From Rubellimicrobium arenae (GTDB lineage: Bacteria > Pseudomonadota > Alphaproteobacteria > Rhodobacterales > Rhodobacteraceae): a stretch of 64,000 bases of DNA. Location: the NCBI RefSeq assembly GCF_017916275.1, contig NZ_JAFMST010000004.1, positions 310,001-374,000 of the forward strand, given 5' to 3'. The notes beneath the pieces are model-generated. The model was not told where the DNA came from. It ran no database searches and worked only from the letters and a program-made list of their open reading frames with translations. Numbering within the stretch: position 1 is the first letter of the stretch; every line of letters starts with the position of its first letter. Positions 16,228 to 25,264 of this stretch are shown piece after piece. The position numbers and the translations under genes were made by a program.

Positions 16228-18255
16228 TCAGGCGGCCTCGGGCAGCAGCCCGCGCCCGCGCAGCAGCGCCTCGACGCCGGGCATCCGGCCCCGGAACCGG
16301 GTGTAAAGGACGTCCGCCTCCTCCGATCCCCCGGCCGACAGGATGTTCTCCTCCAGCTTCCGCGCCAACTCCGGGTCGAAGGGGTCGCCCCGCTCCTCGA
16401 AGGCGGCAAAGGCGTCGGCGTCCATGACCTCGGACCACATGTAGCTGTAGTAGCCGGCGCTGTAGCCGTCCCCGGCAAAGACGTGCTGGAAATGCGGCGT
16501 GGCGTGCCGCATCCGGATGGCGCGCGGCATCCCGATCGATTCCAGCACCTCGGCCTGCCGCTGCATCGGGTCCGCCGGGGCCGGGCCGTCGTGGAAGGCC
16601 ATGTCCACCAGCGCGCTCGCGATGTACTCGACCGTCTGGAACCCCATGTCGAAGGTCGAGGCGCCCAGCAGCCGGTCCCGCAGGTCGGCGGGCATCGGCG
16701 CGCCGGTCGCGGCATGGCGGGCAAAGTCCTCAAGGACCTCCGGGACCTCCAGCCAGTGCTCATAAAGCTGCGACGGCAGCTCGACGAAGTCCCGCGCCAC
16801 GCTGGTCCCCGAGATGCTCTCGAAGGTCACGTCCGACAGCATCTGGTGCAGCGCGTGCCCGAATTCGTGGAACAGCGTCCGCGCGTCGTCCCAGGACAGC
16901 AGCGTGGGCCCCTCCTCCGCCTTGGCGAAGTTGCAGACGTTCACGACCAGCGGCCGCACCTCGCCGTCCAGCCGCGACTGCGGCCGCATGGCGCTGCACC
17001 AGGCCCCCGACCGCTTGCCGTCGCGGGCGAAGTAGTCGCCCAGGAACACCGCCACATGCGCGCCGCCGCGCGTCACCTCCCAGATGCGGACGTCCGGGTG
17101 GTAGCGGGGCGCGTCCGGGATCTCCCGGAACTCCAGCCCGAACAGCCGCGAGGACACGGCAAAGGCCGCCTCGATCATCCGGTCCAGCGACAGGTACGGC
17201 TTGATCGCCGCCTCGTCGAGGTCGTGCTCCGCCGCCCGCCGCTTTTCCGCGTAGTAGCGCCAGTCCCAGGCCTCCAGCGGGCCGGCAAAGCCGTCGGCGT
17301 GCAGCATCAGCTCCAGCACCACGGCGTCGCGCTCCGCCGCGGCGCGGGCGGGGGTCCAGACCTCCATCAGAAGGTCCTTCACATGGGCGGGCGTCCGCGC
17401 CATCTCGGTCTCGAGCTTCCAGTCCGCGAAGGACGGGAACCCCAGGAGCCGCGCCCGCTCCTCGCGCAGGGCCAGCATCTCGGCGGCGATGGCCCGGTTG
17501 TCGGTGGCCCCGCCGTTCGCGCCCCGCGCCGTCCAGGCCTCGTAGGCCTTCCGGCGCAGGTCGCGCCTGGGCGAGAACTGGAGGAACGGCACGATGAGCG
17601 AGCGCGACAGCGTCACCACCGGCCCGCCCTGCCCCTTGGCCTCGCCCGCCGCCCGCGCGGCCGCCACCACGAAGCCGGGCAGCCCCTCCAGGTCGCCCTC
17701 GGCCAGGGGCATGAACCAGTCCTTCTCGTCGGCCAGGACGTTCTGGGTGAACTGCGTCCCCAGCACCGCGAGCCGCGCCTTGACCTGCTTCATCCGCTCG
17801 GCCGCCTCGCCCCCGAGCCGCGCCCCCGACCGGACAAAGCCCCGGTGGGTGAGGGACAGCACCCGCATCTCCTCGGGGCTCAGCCCCAGGCTGTCGCGCC
17901 GCTCCCAGAGGTCGTCGATGCGCGCGAACAGCGCCGTGTTGGCCGTGATCTCGGACCCGTAGGCCGACAGCTTGGGCGCGAACTCCCGCTCGAGCGCCTG
18001 CCGGGCGTCGTTGCTGTCCGCCCCGGCCACCGCCCAGAAGGCCGACAGCACCTGGCTCAGCCGCTTGTCGGCGGTCTCGAGCGCGGCGACGGTGTTGGCA
18101 AAGCTGGGCGCGTCCGGGTTCGCGGCGATGGCCTGGATGCCGGCCCGCGCCTCGGCCAGCGCCTCGTCCACGGCGGGCCCGTAGTCCGCGTCGCGGATCA
18201 GGTCGAAGGGCGGCAGGCCGAAGGGCGTGGTCCAGTCGCTCAGAAGGGGGTTCAT
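16228..18255 (-). CDS. M3-family zinc oligopeptidase (Dcp/oligopeptidase A type)
   Basis: A 675-residue metallopeptidase. The zinc signature HEFGHALH lies near residue 460, with the third ligand Glu expected in the following ESISGTSVARDFVELPSQ segment. The length and the N-terminal MNPLLSDWTTPFGLPPFDLI match peptidyl-dipeptidase Dcp and oligopeptidase A, cytoplasmic enzymes that degrade short peptides. GGGAG precedes the ATG, and those bases also form the 3' arm of a small TCGGGA/TCCCGA hairpin. It stands alone between a convergent ORF and an amino-acid transporter. Confidence 0.92.
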   Translation of the reverse strand: MNPLLSDWTTPFGLPPFDLIRDADYGPAVDEALAEARAGIQAIAANPDAPSFANTVAALETADKRLSQVLSAFWAVAGADSNDARQALEREFAPKLSAYGSEITANTALFARIDDLWERRDSLGLSPEEMRVLSLTHRGFVRSGARLGGEAAERMKQVKARLAVLGTQFTQNVLADEKDWFMPLAEGDLEGLPGFVVAAARAAGEAKGQGGPVVTLSRSLIVPFLQFSPRRDLRRKAYEAWTARGANGGATDNRAIAAEMLALREERARLLGFPSFADWKLETEMARTPAHVKDLLMEVWTPARAAAERDAVVLELMLHADGFAGPLEAWDWRYYAEKRRAAEHDLDEAAIKPYLSLDRMIEAAFAVSSRLFGLEFREIPDAPRYHPDVRIWEVTRGGAHVAVFLGDYFARDGKRSGAWCSAMRPQSRLDGEVRPLVVNVCNFAKAEEGPTLLSWDDARTLFHEFGHALHQMLSDVTFESISGTSVARDFVELPSQLYEHWLEVPEVLEDFARHAATGAPMPADLRDRLLGASTFDMGFQTVEYIASALVDMAFHDGPAPADPMQRQAEVLESIGMPRAIRMRHATPHFQHVFAGDGYSAGYYSYMWSEVMDADAFAAFEERGDPFDPELARKLEENILSAGGSEEADVLYTRFRGRMPGVEALLRGRGLLPEAA

Positions 18256-18262
18256 GGCGCTC

Positions 18263-18278
18263 TCCCGATGGTTCGGGA
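18263..18278 (-). promoter_or_regulatory. Small hairpin at the peptidase ribosome binding site
   Basis: On the minus strand TCCCGA, a 4-nt loop, then TCGGGA form a 6-bp stem whose 3' arm overlaps the GGGAG binding site of the M3 peptidase gene. It is a weaker example of the leader hairpins seen elsewhere in the window. Confidence 0.3.
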
Positions 18279-18312
18279 TCAGGCTAGACCGCCGGGGGGC
18301 CGACCGCCAGCC

Positions 18313-19098
18313 TCAGGCCCGCTGGCGCAGGCTCACTTCCAGGCGACGAAGCACGAGCGACAGCCCGATGGTCATGGTCAGGTAGATCAGCGCCACGACG
18401 TTGTAGGTCTCGAAGTAGCGGAAGTTCCCGGCCGCCGTGACCTTGCCCAGCTGCGTGACGTCCGTGACCCCCAGGACGGACACCAGCGAGGAATCCTTGA
18501 CCATGGCCACGAAGTCGTTGCCCAGCGCCGGAAAGATCACCCGGAAGGCCTGCGGAAAGGTCACGAGCCGGAACCGCTGCCAGCCCGACATGCCCAGCGC
18601 CATCGCCGCCTCGACCTGCCCGCGCTCGACGGACAGGAGGCCCGCCCGGAAGATCTCCGCCAGGAACGCCGAATAGGCGAGCGTCAGCGCGATCACCGCC
18701 CGCCACAGCAGGGAAAAGTCACGCGGCCGCACCGGATCGAGCCCCAGGAGCCCCGTCACGGCGTTCCATCCCTCGACCAGGGCCGGCGCCAGGACGAAGG
18801 CCACGTACAGCAGCAGCACGATGATCGGCACGCCGCGCATGACCTCGACATAGGTCCGCGCGACCTGCCGCAGCACCGCGCTCCGCGACAGCCCCATGAG
18901 AGCGAGCCCCAGCCCCAGCAGGCAGGCCGAGCCATAGGCCACCACCGCGACCAGGATCGTGATGCCGATCCCCGCCGACAGCTTGCGGAGCACCTCGAGG
19001 TAGACCGGGCTGGACAGCACCTGCCAGAACAGCAGCAGGCCCGCCGCGACGACCACGACGAGCCACCAGGGAAAGTCCTTCTCGGGCGGATGGGTCAA
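18313..19098 (-). CDS. Polar amino acid ABC transporter permease
   Basis: A 261-residue inner-membrane permease of the His/Glu/Gln family: several membrane segments, family motif VMRGVPIIVLLLYVAFV (about 88-104), and the EAA loop VEAAMALGMSGWQRFRLVTFPQAFR. Expected to work with the binding protein encoded nine bases upstream. No second permease and no ATPase gene is adjacent, so the complex must be completed by an ATPase encoded elsewhere, and the permease may homodimerise. Confidence 0.88.
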   Translation of the reverse strand: MTHPPEKDFPWWLVVVVAAGLLLFWQVLSSPVYLEVLRKLSAGIGITILVAVVAYGSACLLGLGLALMGLSRSAVLRQVARTYVEVMRGVPIIVLLLYVAFVLAPALVEGWNAVTGLLGLDPVRPRDFSLLWRAVIALTLAYSAFLAEIFRAGLLSVERGQVEAAMALGMSGWQRFRLVTFPQAFRVIFPALGNDFVAMVKDSSLVSVLGVTDVTQLGKVTAAGNFRYFETYNVVALIYLTMTIGLSLVLRRLEVSLRQRA

Positions 19099-19107
19099 GG
19101 GCCGGGC

Positions 19108-19893
19108 TTACTGGCCCATGGCGTAGTCGACGAACCACTTCTGGTTCAGCGCGTCCATGGTCCCGTCGGCCTTCATCGCCGCGATAGCGGCGTTGATCGG
19201 CGCCACGAGGTCCGAGCCCTTGGGGAAGATGAAGCCGAAGTCCTCGGCCCCCAGGGGCTCGCCCACGATCTTGAGAGCCCCGTCCGACGCCGCGACATAG
19301 CCGTTCGCCCCGGTCGAATCCGACAGGACCATGTCCACGTCCCCGCTCCTGAGCGCCTCGAGCCCGGCCCCGAAGGTTTCGAACTTGATGATGCGGGGGT
19401 TCGCCTCGTCGCCGTCGAGCACCTCGTAGACGCCGACATAGAAGGGCGTGGTGCCCGGCTGCGCGGCCATGAGCAGGTCCGGGTTCGCGGCAAAGCCCGC
19501 GGCGTCGGCAAAGCGGTCCTCGTCGCCGCGGACCATCATCATCATCTCGGACCGCAGGTAGGGCTCGGAGAAGTCCACGACCTCCCTGCGGTCGTCGCGG
19601 ATGGTGATGCCGGTCATGCCCATGTCGTACTGGCCTTCGGACACGGCGGGGATCATGGCGTCCCAGGAGGTGTTCTCGTAGGCGACGGACAGGTTCAGCC
19701 GCTGCGCGATCTCGGCCACGGCGTCGTATTCCCAGCCCACCGCGTTGCCGTCCGCGTCCACGAACTGGAGCGGCGGATAGGCGTTCTCGGTGACCACCGT
19801 GATCTCGCGCCCGCCCATGTCGGGCAGGTCCTGGGCCAGGGCCGAGGTCGCCACAAGCGCGAGCGCGGCGGAGGCAAGAAGGCGGGCGGTCAT
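19108..19893 (-). CDS. Amino acid ABC transporter periplasmic binding protein
   Basis: A 261-residue protein with a signal peptide ending ALAQ-D (about residue 21). The mature part is a family 3 solute-binding protein: [16 protein letters not shown], then [39 protein letters not shown], and [19 protein letters not shown]. The Arg/Asp positions in the TIRDDR region contact the amino acid in relatives. GGGAGCC precedes the ATG. First gene of a two-gene unit with the permease; specificity unknown, probably a polar or charged amino acid. Confidence 0.9.
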   Translation of the reverse strand: MTARLLASAALALVATSALAQDLPDMGGREITVVTENAYPPLQFVDADGNAVGWEYDAVAEIAQRLNLSVAYENTSWDAMIPAVSEGQYDMGMTGITIRDDRREVVDFSEPYLRSEMMMMVRGDEDRFADAAGFAANPDLLMAAQPGTTPFYVGVYEVLDGDEANPRIIKFETFGAGLEALRSGDVDMVLSDSTGANGYVAASDGALKIVGEPLGAEDFGFIFPKGSDLVAPINAAIAAMKADGTMDALNQKWFVDYAMGQ

Positions 19894-19964
19894 CGGAAGG
19901 CTCCCTGTTCGGTCGGTTGCGGGGCACTTTGGCCCCGCGGGAGCGCGGTGACAAGGCGGGCCGG

Positions 19965-20231
19965 TCAGCCCGCGGTGCGCCTCAGGCTTTGGACGAACAG
20001 CCGCGCGATCTCCTTGACGGCGTCGTCGTCCTTGGTCTCGTCGCTGGCGTGGTCGCCCAGCCGGTCGATGCTCTGCTCCAGGTGGTCGAACAGCCCGGGG
20101 AACTGCCGTTCGATGTACACCAGGGTCTGGAACAGCATGTGCTCGGTGGCAAGCTCGCGGTGGCGCGCCTCGGCGCCCGACTGCGTCAGGCTGTCGCCGA
20201 GGGAGGAGCGGGGGGAGGATGTATCAGCCAT
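19965..20231 (-). CDS. Small hypothetical protein
   Basis: An 88-residue, probably cytoplasmic protein predicted to be largely helical ([25 protein letters not shown], then two acidic helices). No signal peptide, membrane segment or Cys. I chose ATG 20231; extension upstream gives only Trp/Gly/Ala-rich residues that overlap the spacer after moeB. It lies 31 bp after moeB on the same strand and may be co-transcribed. No family recognised. Confidence 0.6.
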   Translation of the reverse strand: MADTSSPRSSLGDSLTQSGAEARHRELATEHMLFQTLVYIERQFPGLFDHLEQSIDRLGDHASDETKDDDAVKEIARLFVQSLRRTAG

Positions 20232-20262
20232 GGCGGCCCAGATAGCGGCCCGCCATCCCCCT

Positions 20263-21342
20263 TCAAGTGCGCCGCGGCCCGCCACGCCCGCCGCAGACGG
20301 GACAGCCGGGCCGCGCCTCGAGCGTCACGACCCGCGCCTCGGCATGGAGCCCATCGAACAGGAACATGCGCCCGCGCAGCGTCTCCCCCGCCCCGGCCAG
20401 GTGCTTGACGGCCTCGAGCGCCATCATGGCGCCCATGATGCCCGGAAGGGGACCGGCCACGCCCGCCTCCGCGCAGGAGGGCGCGAGCCCGGGCGCCGGG
20501 GCCTCGGGGAACAGGCAGGCATAGCAGGGGCCGCCACGCGCCGGATCGTAAAGGCTGATCTGCCCTTCCCACTGCGTCAGGGCGGCGGCGATGAGAGGCT
20601 TGCCGGCGCGCACCGCCTCCCGGTTGACCAGGCTGCGGGTCTCGAAGGTGTCGGATCCATCAAGGATCAGGTCGTAGCCACCCAACAGCTCGCCCGCGAT
20701 CTCGGGGGTCAGCCGGCGGGAGTAGGTGCGGACCGACACATGGGGGTTCAGCGATGCGACCGCATCCGCCGCCGACTGCGCCTTGGGGCGGCCCAGGTCC
20801 GCCTCGCCATGGATCACCTGCCGCTGGAGGTTCGACGCCTCGACCGCATCGCCGTCGATGATGCCAAGGGTCCCCACCCCGGCTGCGCCAAGGTAAAGGA
20901 GGGCCGGGCTTCCCAGTCCCCCGGCCCCGACCACGAGGACCCTAGCGTCGCCAAGCGCCCGTTGCCCCATGCCCCCGATCTCGCGGAGCGTGATATGCCG
21001 GGCATAGCGCCCCAACTCGGCCTCGGAGAACGGCCCTCGGGCCTGACCCGGCGACGCGGCTGGAACGGCGGCCGGAGCCTGCCGGCGCTTTGCCTCGGCC
21101 CGGACGCGCCCTAGCACCTGCGAATAGCCCCAGGCCACCGCGACCGCCGCCACGAGCAGGAGCCAGAACCCCGGTTCGCGCCCGGTGGCCTCCCGCAGGG
21201 GATGGCCATCGGGAAGCACGACATGGAGCGCCAGCACGCCCGTGAGCAGGAGCCCCACCATCATGAGCCGCGCCTGCCGTGGCACCCCCATGACCACGCC
21301 GGCGATCCAGATCGCGGCAGCCATGGCCCCGACGAGGATCAT
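20263..21342 (-). CDS. moeB: MoeB/ThiF-type adenylyltransferase with N-terminal membrane region
   Basis: A 359-residue protein. Residues 1-80 contain about three hydrophobic segments ([45 protein letters not shown]). From about residue 105 comes a full E1-like domain: [16 protein letters not shown]-binding [37 protein letters not shown]-like strand, catalytic region, and zinc pairs CYAC and CPVC. It activates the C-terminal Gly-Gly of MoaD or ThiS by adenylation. The membrane anchor is absent from E. coli MoeB. ATGA overlap with dut and coaBC makes a coupled trio. Confidence 0.88.
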   Translation of the reverse strand: MILVGAMAAAIWIAGVVMGVPRQARLMMVGLLLTGVLALHVVLPDGHPLREATGREPGFWLLLVAAVAVAWGYSQVLGRVRAEAKRRQAPAAVPAASPGQARGPFSEAELGRYARHITLREIGGMGQRALGDARVLVVGAGGLGSPALLYLGAAGVGTLGIIDGDAVEASNLQRQVIHGEADLGRPKAQSAADAVASLNPHVSVRTYSRRLTPEIAGELLGGYDLILDGSDTFETRSLVNREAVRAGKPLIAAALTQWEGQISLYDPARGGPCYACLFPEAPAPGLAPSCAEAGVAGPLPGIMGAMMALEAVKHLAGAGETLRGRMFLFDGLHAEARVVTLEARPGCPVCGGRGGPRRT

Positions 21343-21809
21343 GCGCCGCGCCCCGTCGAGCCGAAGCCGCCTGCGCCCCGGGGCGTCGGGTCGAGGTCGT
21401 CCGCCAGGTCGAAGGCGGCCTGGACGACCGGCGCGATCACGATCTGCGCGATCCGCTCCCCATGAGAGAGGGTGATCGCCTCGTCGCCCGCGTTCAGGAG
21501 CAGGACCAGCACCTCGCCCCGGTAATCCGCGTCGATGGTGCCGGGCGCATTCGGGAGGAGGAGGCCACGCCGGGCGAGGCTCGATCGCGCGCGCACCTGC
21601 CCCTCGTAGCCGTCCGGGATGGCGAGGCGCAGCCCCGTGGGCACGGCCGCGCGTCCGCCCGGCGGCAGGCTGATACCCTGCTCCCGCATCTCGGGGGGGA
21701 GGTTTGCCCGCAGGTCGGCCCCGGCCGCTCCGGCCGTCTGGTAGGCGGGCAAGGGGAGCGAGCGATCCGCGCCCTCGGCCCAGGCAAGGCGGACGCGCGG
21801 GAGGCTCAT
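21339..21809 (-). CDS. dut: dUTP diphosphatase
   Basis: A 156-residue trimeric dUTPase that hydrolyses dUTP to dUMP and PPi. All five motifs are visible: [44 protein letters not shown] and the C-terminal [10 protein letters not shown] arm. Start ATG 21809 overlaps the coaBC stop (ATGA), and the stop overlaps the moeB start in the same way. coaBC-dut adjacency is widespread in proteobacteria. Confidence 0.96.
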   Translation of the reverse strand: MSLPRVRLAWAEGADRSLPLPAYQTAGAAGADLRANLPPEMREQGISLPPGGRAAVPTGLRLAIPDGYEGQVRARSSLARRGLLLPNAPGTIDADYRGEVLVLLLNAGDEAITLSHGERIAQIVIAPVVQAAFDLADDLDPTPRGAGGFGSTGRGA

Positions 21810-23005
21810 GCCAGCGCCTCCGCGATGCGTCCGGCCAGCCTTTGGGCCACGGCGTCCTTGCCCATACGCTCCCAGAACTCTTCTGCCTGCGCGGTGATGA
21901 GCGTCACGGCATTCTCGGCCCCGCCCATGATGCCGGTCTCGGGCGAGACGTCGTTCGCGACGATCCAGTCGCAACCTTTCCGGAGCCGTTTCGCCCGCGC
22001 GTGCTCCAGGACATGCTCGGTTTCGGCCGCGAAGCCCACGACGAGCCGTGGCCGCCCTTTTGACAGGGTTGCGATGGTCGCCAGGATGTCCGGGTTCTGC
22101 GCCAGCGTCAGGGTGGGAGGGCCGCCTTCGCCCTTCTTGAGCTTCTGGTCCGAAGCCGCCACCACCCGCCAGTCCGCCACGGCCGCCGCCATGACCGCGA
22201 CGTCGGCGGGCAAGGCCTCTTCCACCGCCGCCAGCATCTGGGCGGCGGTCTCGACCCGGACGACGTCCACACCGTCAGGGGGCGGGACCGAGGCGGGACC
22301 GGTGACGAACGTCACGCGCGCGCCCAGGGCAGCCAGCGCCGCGCCGATCGCCGCGCCCTGGGCGCCGGAGGATCGGTTGGCGATGTAGCGCACCGGATCG
22401 ATGGGCTCGTGGGTCGGCCCCGAGGTGACAATGGCATGTCGCCCGGCCAGGGGCCGTGACGCTGGGGCGAGAGCGGCCTCCACGGCGGCCACGATCTCCA
22501 GCGGCTCGGCCATCCGGCCGTAGCCGAATTCCCCGCAGGCCATCGGCCCCTGGTTGGGCCCGACGAAAAGGATGCCGTCGCGCCTGAGCTGCTCCAGGTT
22601 GCGCCGGGTGGCCGGATGCTCCCACATGCGGACGTTCATCGCCGGCGCCATCAGGACCCGCTTGTCGGTCGCGAGCAGGAGCGTCGAGGCGAGGTCCGGC
22701 GCAAAGCCGTTCGCTGCGCGGGCCATGAGATCGGCGGTTGCCGGCGCGACCACGATCAGGTCGGCGGCGCGGGACAGCTCGATATGGCCCATCTTGGCCT
22801 CGGAGGTCAGGTCGAAGAGCGTGCGGTGCACCTCCTCCCCCGCCAGCGCCGAGACGGACAGCGGCGTCACGAACTCCGCCCCCGAGGTGGTCAGGACCGG
22901 CGTGACCTTGACGCCCCGTTCCTTGAGCCGCCGGATGAGGTCCAGGGCCTTGTAGGCGGCGATGCCGCCGCCGATGACGAGAAGGATGTGACGACCCGCA
23001 AGCAT
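21806..23005 (-). CDS. coaBC: Bifunctional phosphopantothenoylcysteine decarboxylase / phosphopantothenate-cysteine ligase
   Basis: A 399-residue two-domain enzyme of coenzyme A synthesis. Residues 1-175 are the FMN-dependent CoaC decarboxylase ([16 protein letters not shown], catalytic His near GHIELSR, substrate motif PAMNVRMW, and the [11 protein letters not shown] loop with its Cys). Residues 188-399 are the CoaB ligase ([31 protein letters not shown]). First gene of the coaBC-dut-moeB coupled set, 115 bp downstream of rpoH with two hairpins between. Confidence 0.96.
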   Translation of the reverse strand: MLAGRHILLVIGGGIAAYKALDLIRRLKERGVKVTPVLTTSGAEFVTPLSVSALAGEEVHRTLFDLTSEAKMGHIELSRAADLIVVAPATADLMARAANGFAPDLASTLLLATDKRVLMAPAMNVRMWEHPATRRNLEQLRRDGILFVGPNQGPMACGEFGYGRMAEPLEIVAAVEAALAPASRPLAGRHAIVTSGPTHEPIDPVRYIANRSSGAQGAAIGAALAALGARVTFVTGPASVPPPDGVDVVRVETAAQMLAAVEEALPADVAVMAAAVADWRVVAASDQKLKKGEGGPPTLTLAQNPDILATIATLSKGRPRLVVGFAAETEHVLEHARAKRLRKGCDWIVANDVSPETGIMGGAENAVTLITAQAEEFWERMGKDAVAQRLAGRIAEALA

Positions 23006-23042
23006 GCGCGGACATTTGGCGGGTTGTCGGGTGGTGTCAACG

Positions 23043-23073
23043 GAGGGGCCGCACCATGATGGCGCGGCCCCTC
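23043..23073 (-). terminator. Hairpin between rpoH and coaBC
   Basis: GAGGGGCCGC (23043-23052) pairs with GCGGCCCCTC (23064-23073), a perfect 10-bp stem with an 11-nt loop. A second stem closer to the rpoH stop, CGGCGGC/GCCGCCG (23082-23088 and 23106-23112), could act with it. Together they probably end the rpoH transcript. Confidence 0.7.
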
Positions 23074-23120
23074 GATCCTGTCGGCGGCGGACCGGACGGC
23101 GCGCGGCCGCCGTCGCCCGA

Positions 23121-23999
23121 TCAGTTGAAGAAGTGCATCACCTCGCGCGACTGCGTCTCGAGGCTCCGGCGCATCTTGCCGAAGGCCGCCGCCTCGAGCT
23201 GCCGCACCCGCTCCTTGGACAGGCCGAGTTCGTCCCCCAGCGATTCGAGCGTGCGGGGCTCGTCGCGCAGCTTGCGCTCCCGCACGATGAACCGCTCCCG
23301 GTCGTTGAGCGCCGAGAGCGCGGTCAGCAGCCACTGGCGGAGCGTGTCGGTGTCGTGGGTGATCTCCACCCGCTCGGCCGCCTGCACGCCGTCGTCCTCG
23401 AGCGCCTCGATCCACTCGCGCCCTTCCTCCTCGGCGGACTGCGTCGCGTTGAGCGAATAGTCCGAGCCGGACAGGCGGCCTTCCATCATCTCCACGTCGG
23501 AGAGCGGCACGCCCACCTCCTTGGCGATCATGGCGCGGACCTGATGCGGGGCCAGGATGATCCCCTGGGCCTGGGCCTCTCGCTCGATCCGGGCCTGGAC
23601 CCGGCGCATGTTGAAGAAGAGCGACTTCTGCGACGAGGTCGAGCCCGTGCGCACCATCGACCAGTTGCGCATCACGTAGTCCTGGATCGACGCCTTGATC
23701 CACCAGACCGCATAGGTCGAGAAGCGCACGCCCCGGTCGGGGTCGAACTTGTCGGCGGCCTTCATCAGGCCGAGCGATGCCTCCTGGATGAGGTCGTTCA
23801 TCGGCGCACCATAGCGGCGGAACTTGCCCGCCATGGAGATCGCCAGCCGCATGTACGCCGTGATCAACCGGTGCAGCGCCCGCTCGTCCCGATGATCCCG
23901 CCACGCATAGGCGAGCTTCAGCTCCGTTTCCGCATCCAGAAGTTCAGCCTTCATCGCCGTGCGGGAAAGGTGCTGATCCGCGTAGCCGTCCAATGCCAT
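23121..23999 (-). CDS. rpoH: RNA polymerase sigma-32-type factor (heat shock), RpoH
   Basis: A 292-residue sigma factor. Region 2 includes LITAYMRLAISMAGKFRRYG, the DLIQEASLGLMKAADKFDP polymerase-binding segment and FSTYAVWWIKASIQDYVMRNWSMVR. The RpoH box appears as TSSQKSLFFNMRR. Region 4 is LNDRERFIVRERKL, then SLGDELGLSKERVRQLEAAAFGKMR. It directs transcription of chaperone and protease genes; Rhodobacteraceae often hold two rpoH copies, and this could be either. It diverges from cobU with a 98-bp shared promoter region. Confidence 0.93.
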   Translation of the reverse strand: MALDGYADQHLSRTAMKAELLDAETELKLAYAWRDHRDERALHRLITAYMRLAISMAGKFRRYGAPMNDLIQEASLGLMKAADKFDPDRGVRFSTYAVWWIKASIQDYVMRNWSMVRTGSTSSQKSLFFNMRRVQARIEREAQAQGIILAPHQVRAMIAKEVGVPLSDVEMMEGRLSGSDYSLNATQSAEEEGREWIEALEDDGVQAAERVEITHDTDTLRQWLLTALSALNDRERFIVRERKLRDEPRTLESLGDELGLSKERVRQLEAAAFGKMRRSLETQSREVMHFFN

Positions 24000-24097
24000 T
24001 GTGCCTCGGGTCCCCTATTCCTGGCCCTCGGGGCTTCTCCCCGTCGCCCATTGCCGATACGGAGCCAAAACGAACCCGGAACGAGGAAGTTCCCGCC

Positions 24098-24622
24098 TTG
24101 CCCTTGCAAAAACTGTCCCTGGTTCTAGGAGGCGCCAGCTCGGGGAAGTCTGCCTTCGCCGAACGGCTGGTGGTCGCAAGCGGCCGCCCCAAGGTCTATC
24201 TGGCCACAGCCGAAGCTTGGGACTTGGAAATGCAGGAGAAAATCGCGCGGCACCGCGACATGCGCGGGCCGTCGTGGCGCACGGTCGAAGAGCCGCGGGC
24301 CACGGCCGGGGCCTTGGGCGAAATATCGCCGACCGAGGCGGTGCTGCTGGATTGTGCAACTTTGTGGCTGACCAACCAGATGCTGGCCGACGCGGACCTC
24401 GGGGCCGCCGAGGCGGAACTGGCCGAGGCGCTGGCCAGCTGCCCCGCTCCGGTCGTCGTGGTGTCCAACGAGGTGGGGCTGGGGCTCGTCCCCGACACGC
24501 CGCTGGGCCGGCGCTTCCGGAACGCCCAGGGCGCGCTGAACCAGCGTCTCGCGGCGCAGGCGGATCTCGTGGTGTTCGTGGCGGCGGGGCTGCCGCTCGT
24601 GCTCAAGGGAACCCTGCCATGA
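24098..24622 (+). CDS. cobU: Bifunctional adenosylcobinamide kinase / adenosylcobinamide-phosphate guanylyltransferase
   Basis: A 174-residue enzyme of the late cobalamin pathway and cobinamide salvage: it phosphorylates adenosylcobinamide and transfers GMP to it. The P-loop is GGASSGKS near residue 11, the guanylylated His is expected at His52 in ARHRDMRGPSWRTVEEP, and SNEVGLGLVPDTPLGRRFRN is the family signature. The start is TTG 24098, chosen because GAGGAAG (24083-24089) lies eight bases upstream and homology begins there. Its stop overlaps the next ATG. Confidence 0.92.
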   Translation: MPLQKLSLVLGGASSGKSAFAERLVVASGRPKVYLATAEAWDLEMQEKIARHRDMRGPSWRTVEEPRATAGALGEISPTEAVLLDCATLWLTNQMLADADLGAAEAELAEALASCPAPVVVVSNEVGLGLVPDTPLGRRFRNAQGALNQRLAAQADLVVFVAAGLPLVLKGTLP

Positions 24623-25188
24623 CGCGGCTCTGGCTCGTGCGGCATGGGCCGACCGGGGCCAAGGGGATGTGCGGCTGGACCGACCTTCCCGCCGACCTGT
24701 CGGACATCGCCGCGCTCAACCGCCTGTCGCTGGCGCTGCCCTGGGTTCCGGTCGTGTCCTCGGACCTCCGGCGTGCCGTCACCACGGCCGACGCGCTGGC
24801 CGAGGATCGTCCCCGGTTGCCGCACGAGCCCGCCCTGCGGGAGATGCATTTCGGGGACTGGGAGATGCGGACCCATGCCGAGGTGGAGGTGGAGGCCCCT
24901 GTCCTGTCCCGTGCGCTCTGGGCGGAACCCGGGGATCCCGCACCGCCCGGCGGGGAAAGCTGGAACGGGCTGCGGACCCGGGTCGAAGGCGCCCTCGACC
25001 GGCTTGCGGCAGAGCACCCCGAACTGATCGTGGTCTGCCACTTCGGCCCGATCCTTGCCGCGCTCCAGAGGGCACGGGGGATCACGGCGCTGGAGGTGCT
25101 CGGTCAGCGGATCGAGCCCCTGTCGCTGACGGTCCTATCGCGGGAGAACGGCGCCTGGACCGTGGAGGCGGTCGATCACCGTCCGTGA
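24619..25188 (+). CDS. Histidine phosphatase, probable alpha-ribazole phosphatase (CobC-like)
   Basis: A 189-residue phosphatase with the catalytic RHG tripeptide (WLVRHGPTGAKG, His9), acidic partner in LREMHFGDWE, and the second His in VVCHFGPIL. It is coupled to cobU by ATGA overlap, which points to CobC, the enzyme that dephosphorylates alpha-ribazole phosphate in nucleotide-loop assembly. Histidine phosphatases have many substrates, so the CobC role rests on context. Confidence 0.82.
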   Translation: MTRLWLVRHGPTGAKGMCGWTDLPADLSDIAALNRLSLALPWVPVVSSDLRRAVTTADALAEDRPRLPHEPALREMHFGDWEMRTHAEVEVEAPVLSRALWAEPGDPAPPGGESWNGLRTRVEGALDRLAAEHPELIVVCHFGPILAALQRARGITALEVLGQRIEPLSLTVLSRENGAWTVEAVDHRP

Positions 25189-25264
25189 TCCCGGGCCGCA
25201 ACAAACATCGTTATCCTGAACGATCCGGGCTGACTAGCTTCCGGGCGACCAAAGGGGAACGTCC

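Noticed and set aside
15976-21114. A single open frame of more than 1700 codons on the plus strand
   Set aside because: After about 84 codons it is the antisense of the M3 peptidase, permease, binding-protein and moeB genes; its composition there is Arg/Pro/Gly/His-rich with no domain, as expected from very high GC.
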